The notes under the pieces are model-generated. The model did not search any database, was not told where the DNA came from, and saw only the letters and a program-made list of their open reading frames with translations. The position numbers and the translations under genes were made by a program. DNA of 53,069 bases from NCBI GenBank assembly GCA_902561325.1, contig CACEOL010000007.1, forward strand, positions 1 through 53,069. The letters are read 5' to 3'. Shown here piece after piece: positions 45,757 to 53,069 of this stretch. Numbering within the stretch: position 1 is the stretch's first letter; each line of letters starts with the position of its first letter. Origin of the DNA: an uncultured SAR86 cluster bacterium (GTDB lineage Bacteria > Pseudomonadota > Gammaproteobacteria > Magnimaribacterales > AG-339-G14).

Positions 45757-46839
45757 ATGTTTTTACCAATACTTGAATATTTAGCGGAAAGCTTTGGACC
45801 TCTAAGAATCTTTAACTATTTCACTTTTAGAGCAATTCTTGCAACTTTAACTTCATTAGTTTTTATTCTTTTTTTTGGCAAGACCTTTATAAGATTCATA
45901 GCAAAACAAAAATATGGCCAGATTATCAGAGATGAAGGCCCACAAAGTCACTTAGAGAAAAAAGGAACTCCCACGATGGGAGGGTTATTAATTTTATTTT
46001 CTATTGTATTTTCATGCCTTTGCTGGGGAGATTTAAGTAATAAATATCTTTTAGTTTCAATGGTAGTAACCTTTTTATTTGGTGTTATTGGCTTAATTGA
46101 TGACTATTTAAAACTGCGTTATTCAAATAGCAAAGGCCTCAGTGGCAGAAGTAGGCTTTTATGGGAAATTTTAGTGGCTTTATCTGCAAGTTCATTGATT
46201 TACTATTTTGCTACTAGCGCAGAAGAAACTACTTTGTTTCTTCCTTTTTTCAAAGACTTTGCCCTGCAACTTGGAATTTGGTTCATTTTATTTAGCGCCT
46301 TGGTTATTGTTGCAACAGCAAATGCTGTGAATTTAACTGATGGGCTAGATGGACTAGCAATAATGCCCTCTGTAATGGTGGCTGCAGGAATGGGAATAAT
46401 TGCATACATATCTGGTAATGCAATTCTCTCGGATTATCTTAATGTTCCCTATCTTTTTTATTCAACTGAAATAGTAATTTTTTGTGGGGCACTTGTTGGA
46501 GCTGGGATAGGATTTCTTTGGTTTAATACTTATCCAGCACAAATTTTCATGGGCGATGTAGGATCTTTATCTTTAGGAGCGGCATTAGGAATTATCGCAG
46601 TAAGTATAAGACAAGAGTTTATATTGATGTTGATGGGAGGAGTTTTTGTAATTGAAACCATGTCTGTAATTCTCCAGGTTACCTCTTTCAAATTAACTGG
46701 CAAAAGAATATTTAAAATGGCTCCTTTACATCATCATTATGAACTTTCAGGGCTTGCTGAACCAAAAATAATTGTCAGATTTTGGATTATTACTTTGATT
46801 CTTGTTCTTTTTGCTTTAGCTACTTTTAGACTTAGATAA
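45757..46839 (+). CDS. mraY: Phospho-MurNAc-pentapeptide transferase MraY
   Basis: Integral membrane enzyme making lipid I. About ten membrane segments, with the conserved catalytic blocks GTPTMGGLLI, IGLIDDYLKL, ANAVNLTDGLDGLA, NTYPAQIFMGDVGSLSLGAALG and APLHHHYELSGLAEPKI. Length 360 equals E. coli. Stop is 2 bases before murD. Confidence 0.98.
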   Translation: MFLPILEYLAESFGPLRIFNYFTFRAILATLTSLVFILFFGKTFIRFIAKQKYGQIIRDEGPQSHLEKKGTPTMGGLLILFSIVFSCLCWGDLSNKYLLVSMVVTFLFGVIGLIDDYLKLRYSNSKGLSGRSRLLWEILVALSASSLIYYFATSAEETTLFLPFFKDFALQLGIWFILFSALVIVATANAVNLTDGLDGLAIMPSVMVAAGMGIIAYISGNAILSDYLNVPYLFYSTEIVIFCGALVGAGIGFLWFNTYPAQIFMGDVGSLSLGAALGIIAVSIRQEFILMLMGGVFVIETMSVILQVTSFKLTGKRIFKMAPLHHHYELSGLAEPKIIVRFWIITLILVLFALATFRLR

Positions 46840-46841
46840 AA

Positions 46842-48044
46842 ATGACTTTATCCAAACCTGTACTTATCCTTGGCAAAGGAATTACAGGAGAGTCATTTAG
46901 AAAATATTTTTCTAAAAGAAAACAACCGTTTATTACTTTTGACACGAGGGTAAGAAAGGAGGATTTCAATTTAAAAAAAAATTTAGATTTTAATTTTATT
47001 GCCGAAAAAGAAATCGATTTTAATCACTTAAAATTTATAGCATGCAGTCCAGGATTTGACTTAAATCACAACATAATCAAAACAGCAAAAGAAAAAAACA
47101 TTGAAATTAAAAGTGATATAAATATTTTTTTAGAAGAAAACACATCAAAAAAAATATTAATTTCTGGAACCAATGGAAAATCAACAGTTTGTTCATGGTT
47201 AGAAAAATTATTCAATTACAAAAATTTGGATACTCTTGCCATTGGAAACATTGGAAGACCTGTATTGGAGTTTGTAGAGGAAAAAAAAGATTTTTTTGTT
47301 ATTGAGGTTTCAAGCTTTCATTTAGACATAGCGCCATTAACTAATTTCAAATTGTCAGTCTTGTTAAATATTACACCTGATCATATTGATCGACATGGAA
47401 GTTTTAATGATTATGCAAAAATAAAAAAGAAGATAAGTGACAGTAGTGAAATTTCAATTGTTAATGAAAATCTTAAAGAATTTATTCCTCAAGCTGATTA
47501 TTTTTTTAGCAATAAAGGGTCTGTAAAAGATCAAAACTTTAATGCAGTCAAAGTAATTTGTTCCTGCTTAAATCTTAATTTTTTAGAAAAAGATATTTTG
47601 AATTGTTTTGCTCAGCTTCCTCATAGAATGGAACTTTTTCATCAGTTAGATGGAAACGTAACCTTTATAGATGATTCAAAAGCAACTAATGTAGCCTCAT
47701 CATTAGAAGGCTTAAAAAGTATAGATGAATCCAAGTCATTGATTGTTTTTTGCGGAGGAAGATCAAAAGATCAGGATCTTAAAAGTTTCGCTGATTATCT
47801 AAATAAACGTGCAAAGAAAATTTATTATTTTGGAGAGAGTACAAAAATTTTGAAAAAGCTTCTTTATTCGTCAAAGTCTCAAGAAGTTTCAAGCTTGGAA
47901 GAGGCAGTTCATTCTGCTTTGAAAATTATTGAAAGTGATACCGCTTTAATTCTTTCGCCAGCTTGTTCTAGTTTAGATATGTTCAAAAGCTTTGAGGAAA
48001 GAGGAAAAAAATTTAAGGATTTAGTTTTAAATGCCAAAATTTAA
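46842..48044 (+). CDS. murD: UDP-MurNAc-L-Ala D-Glu ligase MurD
   Basis: Adds D-Glu to UDP-MurNAc-L-Ala. P-loop ISGTNGKSTVCSWL, EVSSFHLD, NITPDHIDRHGSF, LPHRMELF, FIDDSKATNVAS and LSPACSSLDMF. Length 400 (E. coli 438), with a shortened N-terminal domain. It overlaps ftsW by 14 bases. Confidence 0.96.
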   Translation: MTLSKPVLILGKGITGESFRKYFSKRKQPFITFDTRVRKEDFNLKKNLDFNFIAEKEIDFNHLKFIACSPGFDLNHNIIKTAKEKNIEIKSDINIFLEENTSKKILISGTNGKSTVCSWLEKLFNYKNLDTLAIGNIGRPVLEFVEEKKDFFVIEVSSFHLDIAPLTNFKLSVLLNITPDHIDRHGSFNDYAKIKKKISDSSEISIVNENLKEFIPQADYFFSNKGSVKDQNFNAVKVICSCLNLNFLEKDILNCFAQLPHRMELFHQLDGNVTFIDDSKATNVASSLEGLKSIDESKSLIVFCGGRSKDQDLKSFADYLNKRAKKIYYFGESTKILKKLLYSSKSQEVSSLEEAVHSALKIIESDTALILSPACSSLDMFKSFEERGKKFKDLVLNAKI

Positions 48045-49197
48045 AAACCAATCAACATTGCAAAGGATACTTCTCGGCAAGCATGACCGCGCACTCGGCT
48101 TTGCTGATATTGATATTCCTATGTTGTTTATTTCAACGTTCTTATTATTTTTTGGCATTGTCATGGTCACTTCTGTATCTCTACCTCTTACTACAGGTTC
48201 GCTCAATATGACTTTGAGTCATATTCAAAAAATTTTCATTGCGTTTATTCTTGCATTAGTTGCTTTCAGGATGCCAATGAGCTTTTGGCAAAAAAACTCA
48301 ATTTATTTTTTAATGTTTTCTTTATTTTTATTGATATTGGTTTTTGTCCCTTTTATAGGAAAAGAAGTTAATGGGGCATTCAGATGGATTAGAGTTTTGG
48401 GATTTTCTTTTCAACCCTCTGAATTAATGAAGTTTTCTCTGATCATTTATATATCCTCATATTGCATCAGAAAATATGACGAATTTAGAGAAGAATGGTT
48501 GGGCTTCTTTAAACCAGTTTTTTTGATTTCACTTTCTATATTGCTTATTTTACTTGAACCAGATTTAGGTTCATCAGCAGTAATATTTATTGTGTCTTTT
48601 TCTATACTTTTTATTGCTGGAGCTCCTTTAAAGCATCTTCTTTTAATTTTTATAGTTGGATTATTAACATTTATTGGTTTGATATTTACAGCGACCTATA
48701 GAATCAAAAGAATTTTGGGATATTTAGATCCGTGGAATAGCGAATTTTCAGAGCAGTTAAGAGCTTCTTTAAGCGCAATAAGTAATGGTCAATGGTTTGG
48801 AGTAGGCATCGGAAATAGTAAGATGAAAGAAGGATTTTTATCTGATGCTCAAACCGACTTTATTTTTGCGATTGTTACAGAAGAATTAGGTATTGTTTTT
48901 AGCTTAGTTTTAATTTTAGCTTTCTCATACTTAGTCTTTCGATGTTTTTTGATAGGAAGATATGCTCGTCAAAATGATTATACTTTTGGTTGTTTAGTAT
49001 CATATGGGGCAGGTGTTTTAATAGCTCTTCATGTGTTTATAAATATTGGTGTTTCAATAGGATTGTTGCCCACAAAGGGTATTCCGTTGCCTTTAATAAG
49101 CTTTGGAGGTTCTAACTTGATGCTTATGTTTGTCTTAATTGCCTTAGTTCAAAAAATAAAGATTGAGGCAAACTTTTCAAATAAAGTTTCTGTCTAA
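48031..49197 (+). CDS. ftsW: Septal peptidoglycan glycosyltransferase FtsW
   Basis: SEDS-family polymerase that works with FtsI. Roughly ten membrane segments; conserved blocks GAFRWIRVLGFSFQPSEL, LEPDLGSSAVIF, SNGQWFGVGIGNS, DAQTDFIFAIVTEELG and LPTKGIPLPLISFGGSN, including the catalytic Asp region of the large loop. Length 388 (E. coli 414). Starts inside the end of murD. Confidence 0.96.
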   Translation: MPKFKNQSTLQRILLGKHDRALGFADIDIPMLFISTFLLFFGIVMVTSVSLPLTTGSLNMTLSHIQKIFIAFILALVAFRMPMSFWQKNSIYFLMFSLFLLILVFVPFIGKEVNGAFRWIRVLGFSFQPSELMKFSLIIYISSYCIRKYDEFREEWLGFFKPVFLISLSILLILLEPDLGSSAVIFIVSFSILFIAGAPLKHLLLIFIVGLLTFIGLIFTATYRIKRILGYLDPWNSEFSEQLRASLSAISNGQWFGVGIGNSKMKEGFLSDAQTDFIFAIVTEELGIVFSLVLILAFSYLVFRCFLIGRYARQNDYTFGCLVSYGAGVLIALHVFINIGVSIGLLPTKGIPLPLISFGGSNLMLMFVLIALVQKIKIEANFSNKVSV

Positions 49198-49202
49198 AAA
49201 AT

Positions 49203-50300
49203 ATGTCAGATAAAAATAAAAAAATTATTATCTGTGCAGGGGGAACAGGGGGACATGTATTTCCTGCAAAAAGATTAAGCGAAATGCTTTTAAGAGAGGG
49301 CGTTGAAGTTAGGTGGATCGGTTCTTCAAGGGGACCAGAAGAGCAAATATGTAAAGAATTAGGTATAAAATTCCATCGATATCCTTTAACAGGTTTTAGA
49401 GGCAAATCTTTATTTTTTAAAATCATAAGCCTTATTTTTTTAATTTTCTCAGTCTTGAGATTTTTTCTAGAATTTCAAATTGGGAATATTTTTTCCAAAA
49501 GAAATACTTTGGTTTGCTTTGGAGGTTATGTCTCTTTGGTAGGTATGTCACACTTTTCTGGGCCAATTTATATCCAAGAACAAAATTCTATACCTGGTTC
49601 CACAAATAGACTTTTGGCTAAATATAAAAAAATAGATAAGATTTTTTGCGGTTTTCCAAAAACTCAAGACTTTTTTGAAGAAAAAAAAGCAATATTCTCT
49701 GGTAATTTAATCAACCTCAATACAAAAGAAGTTGAGAAAAAGAATCCGCGTTCTAATGAATTAGATATCAAGATTATGGGAGGAAGTCTTGGTGCTAGAT
49801 TAATTAATAAAACTGTTCCCAAGGTTTTCAGCAAGCTATCAGAGGATTTCCCTGATTTAAAATTTATTTTGTCGCACCAATGTGGCAAAGGAAATCTCGA
49901 AGAAACAAAATCATATTATGACTCTTGTAAAACAAGCTTTGATTTAAAGCTTTTTGAATTTGTAGAGAATATGGAAAACTTTTATTCAAATACAGACCTA
50001 GTAATTTCAAGAGCAGGCGCTTTATCCGTTTCTGAAATTTGTGAAACTCAAAATATTGCAATTTTTATTCCTTTGAAAAATTCAATAGATAATCATCAAT
50101 ATGAAAATGCTAAATTCTTGGTAGAGAAAAACTCGGCATTTATTTGTGAAGAGGATTTTATGGAAGAAAACTTAAAAAAAATCTTATTTGAAATTATTAA
50201 AAATCCAGAGATTCTGGAAAATATGAAAAAAAACATAGCCAAGGTTTCTTTAACGGACAAAAAAAATATTATTGTCAAAAACATTCTTTCAAATGAATGA
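49203..50300 (+). CDS. murG: Lipid II synthase MurG
   Basis: Transfers GlcNAc from UDP-GlcNAc to lipid I on the cytoplasmic membrane face. IICAGGTGGHVFPAKRL, CFGGYVSLVG, YIQEQNSIPGSTNRLL, MGGSLGAR and ISRAGALSVSEI. Length 365 (E. coli 355). A hydrophobic patch near residues 78-95 fits membrane association. It overlaps murC by 8 bases. Confidence 0.96.
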   Translation: MSDKNKKIIICAGGTGGHVFPAKRLSEMLLREGVEVRWIGSSRGPEEQICKELGIKFHRYPLTGFRGKSLFFKIISLIFLIFSVLRFFLEFQIGNIFSKRNTLVCFGGYVSLVGMSHFSGPIYIQEQNSIPGSTNRLLAKYKKIDKIFCGFPKTQDFFEEKKAIFSGNLINLNTKEVEKKNPRSNELDIKIMGGSLGARLINKTVPKVFSKLSEDFPDLKFILSHQCGKGNLEETKSYYDSCKTSFDLKLFEFVENMENFYSNTDLVISRAGALSVSEICETQNIAIFIPLKNSIDNHQYENAKFLVEKNSAFICEEDFMEENLKKILFEIIKNPEILENMKKNIAKVSLTDKKNIIVKNILSNE

Positions 50301-51672
50301 TATAAAAAAAATACATTTAATTGGAATAGGTGGTGCTGGCATGAGTGGCATTGCTGAAATATTAATTAATTTAGATTATGAAATTTCTGGTTCCGATTTA
50401 GTTAATACCTCAATAACTAAAAGACTCGAGTCTCTTGGAGCAAAGATTTTTTATACTCATGATGCTTCAAATGTAGCAGAAAAGGATTTGGTTGTAATTT
50501 CATCGGCTATTTCAAATAAAAACTTAGAAGTATCTGAAGCGGAAAAATTAAAAATTCCAGTTATCAAAAGAGCTGAAATGCTCGCAAATTTAATGATGCT
50601 TAAAGAAAGTGTTGCTATAGCTGGCAGTCATGGCAAAACCACAATAACTTGTATTCTTGCCCATATTTTTAGTAGTAATGAACTTGACCCTACATACATT
50701 ATTGGTGGGAAGGTAGAATCTTTTGCATCAAATGCGAAGCTCGGCAAGGGTAAACATATTTTTACCGAAGCGGATGAAAGCGATGGTTCGTTCTTATTAT
50801 TAAGACCCCATAAAGCAGTAATTGCGAATATAGATAACGATCATTTAGAGACTTATGACAATAGTCTTGAAAAATTAAAACAATCCTTTAAGGACTTTTG
50901 TCTTAGAACTCCCTTTCAGGGTCGAATATTTGCTAATGGCGATTCTCCTGAGGTATTAGAAGTCATTGAAAACCTTCCTCGGAACGTATCTTTATTTGGT
51001 TTTTCTGAAAACAATAATTTTCAAGTATTAAATTTCACACAAGACAAAGATGGTTCTAATTTTGTTTTATTTGATAAAGAAAATAATAAAGAGATGAGTT
51101 TTAAAACAAATATGCTGGGAAAGCATAATATATTAAACGCCGCAGCAGCCATAACTGTATCCCTCGATGAAGGAATTTCTTACGAAGGAATAAAACAGGC
51201 ATTAGAAAAATTCATCGTGATCGAAAGAAGGTTTCAACTTATCTCTGAAAATGTTTTTGAGAAAGACATAATTCTTATCGACGACTATGGGCATCATCCT
51301 GAAGAATTGCGAGTTTCAATCAACACAGTAAAAGAAGTTTGGCCAGACAGAGAAATGTTGGTAGTTTTTCAACCACATCGGTATACAAGAACAAAAGCGC
51401 TTTTTGAAGATTTTGTTTCGATTCTCTCGGATTGCAAAAACCTAATCCTAATGGAAATTTATCCAGCCAGTGAAGAACCTATAAAAGGTTATGAAAGTGA
51501 AGACCTAATTAAACAAATAAAGGCTAAAAACTCAAAAGCAATATTAGTTAATGGTATAAAAGAGGCTTATAAAGAAATGCAAAAATTCAATCAAGATAAT
51601 TTCATATTTTTGACACAAGGAGCGGGTAATACATCTGCATTAGCTGCTAAATTTAAGACACAAGTTAATTAG
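50293..51672 (+). CDS. murC: UDP-MurNAc L-alanine ligase MurC
   Basis: Adds L-Ala to UDP-MurNAc. IHLIGIGGAGMSGIAEI, P-loop IAGSHGKTTITCI, TEADESDGSFL, NIDNDHLETY, DDYGHHPEEL and FQPHRYTRTK. ATG 50293 gives 459 residues and the family N-terminus; an upstream TTG at 50272 is rejected. murB, which often follows, is not present. ddl begins immediately at the next base. Confidence 0.97.
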   Translation: MNDIKKIHLIGIGGAGMSGIAEILINLDYEISGSDLVNTSITKRLESLGAKIFYTHDASNVAEKDLVVISSAISNKNLEVSEAEKLKIPVIKRAEMLANLMMLKESVAIAGSHGKTTITCILAHIFSSNELDPTYIIGGKVESFASNAKLGKGKHIFTEADESDGSFLLLRPHKAVIANIDNDHLETYDNSLEKLKQSFKDFCLRTPFQGRIFANGDSPEVLEVIENLPRNVSLFGFSENNNFQVLNFTQDKDGSNFVLFDKENNKEMSFKTNMLGKHNILNAAAAITVSLDEGISYEGIKQALEKFIVIERRFQLISENVFEKDIILIDDYGHHPEELRVSINTVKEVWPDREMLVVFQPHRYTRTKALFEDFVSILSDCKNLILMEIYPASEEPIKGYESEDLIKQIKAKNSKAILVNGIKEAYKEMQKFNQDNFIFLTQGAGNTSALAAKFKTQVN

Positions 51673-52632
51673 ATGGATAATTTAAAAAAATTAAAAATCG
51701 GCGTGGTCGCAGGTGGAATTTCTAGTGAGAGAGACATTTCACTTAAAAGCGGTGGAGCAGTTTATGAAAGCCTAATCAAAAATGGTTTTTCTGCCAAGCT
51801 AATCGATATCAAGTCTCAAGAGCAATTAGTGTCCTTAGCAACCTACAAAGGACTGGATCTGGTATTCATCATGATTCATGGTAAAGGCGGCGAAGACGGC
51901 CAAATTCAATCGATACTTAAGATAGCTAAGATAAAATATACTGGAAGTAATTCTACTTCATCGAGAAGAGCTTTTGATAAGGTAACGAGCAAAGAGATTT
52001 TTAAAAAAAATGGTTTAGAAGTTCCTACTCATTGGTGTGTTTGGGTTGATGAAGAAGAGCAATTTGAAGACTGTGATAGACGTCGTATAGTTGTTAAGCC
52101 ATCAAAAGAAGGTTCGAGTTATGGAGTTTCGATTTTAAACCGCCCTGGAGAGACTTGGTTTGATGAAGATGAAGATGCTGCTCTTGACCCAGATTTAAAA
52201 GAAGCTTTACTTAAAGCAGATTCATATGATGGAGAAATAATAGTTGAAGATTTCATTGAAGGGAAAGAATTGACTGTTGCAATTGTTGGAGAAAATACTT
52301 ACCCAGCAATTGAGATAATACCCCCCAATGAGTTTTATGATTTTTCAGCTAAATATGATGGCATTGGAACAAAGTACATCCCGGCAAATTTATCCCCAAA
52401 AGAAACAAAAAAACTATCGGAATTGTGTCTTAAAGCCTTCAAATCCTTAGGTTGTTCAGGATGGGGAAGAGTTGACCTAATCAAGTCAAAAGACAATGGT
52501 AATTATTACATCTTGGAAGTTAATACTGTCCCAGGCATGACAGAAACCAGTTTGGTGCCAAAAGCCGCTAAATTAGCTGGATTAAGCTTTGATGATCTCT
52601 TGGTAGAAATAATCAAAGCCTCTATTGATTAA
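51673..52632 (+). CDS. ddl: D-alanine-D-alanine ligase
   Basis: ATP-grasp ligase making the D-Ala-D-Ala dipeptide for MurF. GVVAGGISSERDISLKSG, IMIHGKGGEDGQIQ, YTGSNSTSSRRAFDK, VVKPSKEGSSYGVS and the C-terminal YILEVNTVPGMTETSLVPK. Length 319 (DdlB 306). Its ATG directly abuts the murC TAG. In E. coli ftsQ would follow; here there is a 74-base gap and rpsF. Confidence 0.97.
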   Translation: MDNLKKLKIGVVAGGISSERDISLKSGGAVYESLIKNGFSAKLIDIKSQEQLVSLATYKGLDLVFIMIHGKGGEDGQIQSILKIAKIKYTGSNSTSSRRAFDKVTSKEIFKKNGLEVPTHWCVWVDEEEQFEDCDRRRIVVKPSKEGSSYGVSILNRPGETWFDEDEDAALDPDLKEALLKADSYDGEIIVEDFIEGKELTVAIVGENTYPAIEIIPPNEFYDFSAKYDGIGTKYIPANLSPKETKKLSELCLKAFKSLGCSGWGRVDLIKSKDNGNYYILEVNTVPGMTETSLVPKAAKLAGLSFDDLLVEIIKASID

Positions 52633-52695
52633 TTGCCTGTATTACACTAGACTTCGCGTGTTTTCTTGAGTCTTACTAAAAAGATTCATACCCAT

Positions 52696-52702
52696 AAGGA
52701 GG
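52696..52702 (+). promoter_or_regulatory. Strong Shine-Dalgarno fixing the TTG start of rpsF
   Basis: AAGGAGG, 4 bases before TTG 52707, with no in-frame ATG fitting the S6 N-terminus. The 74 bases between ddl and rpsF (52633-52706) should hold the rpsF promoter. I could not find a convincing -35/-10 pair there, although TTACACT near 52642 and a GC-rich TTCGCG behind it are suggestive. Confidence 0.8.
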
Positions 52703-52706
52703 CAAA

Positions 52707-53069
52707 TTGAATCATTACGAGATAGTTTACATATTCAACCCTGACGAAAAAGAACAGGGCAAATCCCTTTTTAATAAAATCTTAGAGACAGCCAAATCCA
52801 TTAAAGGTCAGATACATAGATCCGAAGAAATTGGTTCCAGAAGATTGGCATACCCAATAAAAGATTATTATCGAGGCGAGTACTTTTTGATCAACTTGGA
52901 GTGTAATTCCTCTGAGCTAGCATCAATAACCGACCTTTTTAAATTCAATGAGAATATTTTAAGAACATCTGTTTTAAAGAAAAAAAAACCTGAAACTACT
53001 AAATCAGCCTTAATGGAACAAACCAAAGAGTCTTCTTATGAAAAAGATTCAAAAGATGACGGTCTTGTT
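52707..53069 (+). CDS. rpsF: 30S ribosomal protein S6 (bS6), 3' end cut by window
   Basis: My own translation from TTG 52707 reads NHYEIVYIFNPDEKEQ, then SRRLAYPIKDYYRGEYFLINLE and FKFNENILRTSVLKKK, the S6 fold signature, followed by a Lys/Glu/Ser-rich tail. The frame stays open for 121 codons to the last base, so the stop lies outside. S6 binds S18 and 16S rRNA in the platform. The start is TTG behind AAGGAGG. Normally rpsR and rplI follow. Confidence 0.95.
   Translation, partial: MNHYEIVYIFNPDEKEQGKSLFNKILETAKSIKGQIHRSEEIGSRRLAYPIKDYYRGEYFLINLECNSSELASITDLFKFNENILRTSVLKKKKPETTKSALMEQTKESSYEKDSKDDGLV

Overview
The window is a gene-dense, AT-rich (about one third G+C by eye) stretch of a bacterial core chromosome. 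Gene content and order are gammaproteobacterial: nusA-infB-rbfA-truB-rpsO-pnp; ispE-tRNA-Gln-prs-rplY-pth-ychF; lolB divergent from prfA-prmC; gatCAB; mreBCD; kdsD-lptC-lptB; mlaC-murA-hisG-hisD; degS divergent from rplM-rpsI-petABC-sspA; lpoA divergent from rsmI-rnpB; then the dcw division/peptidoglycan cluster, ending in rpsF. Low G+C, very short intergenic gaps, respiratory PetABC, LPS export genes and a fatty-acid ligase/hydratase pair suggest a streamlined marine gammaproteobacterium, perhaps SAR86-like. That taxonomic guess is inference; no 16S rRNA gene is present. I see no insertion sequence, prophage, CRISPR array or attachment site.

Layout: 1-6938 (+) is the translation/RNA-decay operon, cut at its 5' end inside nusA. 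6995-7408 (+) is an unknown lipoprotein. 7423-12189 (-) is lolB-ispE-tRNA-Gln-prs-rplY-pth-ychF, followed by tRNA-Met with its own promoter. 12222-18003 (+) is prfA-prmC-moeB-like-GH84 hexosaminidase-acyl-CoA ligase-MaoC hydratase. 17996-21151 (-) is gatC-gatA-gatB. 21232-23628 (+) is mreBCD. 23638-25963 (-) is kdsD-lptC-lptB. 26014-29810 (+) is mlaC-murA-hisG-hisD. 29814-30587 (-) is a DegS-type protease. 30645-34621 (+) is rplM-rpsI-petABC-sspA. 34627-35685 (-) is lpoA. 35684-52632 (+) is rsmI, rnpB and the dcw cluster. 52707 onward is rpsF, cut by the window end. The only stretch over 300 bases without a protein gene is 36509-36980, which holds RNase P RNA, its terminator, the mraZ promoter and a four-box MraZ operator.

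The genes form the expected core modules: translation (NusA, IF2, RbfA, TruB, S15, PNPase, Pth, RF1, PrmC, GatCAB, ribosomal proteins), envelope growth (MurA, MurC-G, MraY, Ddl, FtsA/I/L/Q/W/Z, MreBCD, LpoA), outer-membrane maintenance (LptB/C, KdsD, MlaC, LolB, DegS) and the cytochrome bc1 complex.

What stands out is extreme compaction. Several envelope and assembly factors are trimmed to a catalytic or binding core: FtsQ without POTRA, DegS without PDZ, LpoA without its N-terminal half, short LolB, short RbfA. RNase P RNA lacks P12 and has a tiny P3. ftsQAZ has moved between ftsL and ftsI. The ispE stop codon lies inside tRNA-Gln. The divergent lpoA and rsmI start codons overlap in one CATG. 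Several operon-first genes have a -10 box placed so that their mRNAs would be leaderless or nearly so. About one start codon in seven is TTG. The most unusual accessory gene is a signal-less GH84 (O-GlcNAcase-type) glycosidase between moeB and the acyl-CoA ligase.
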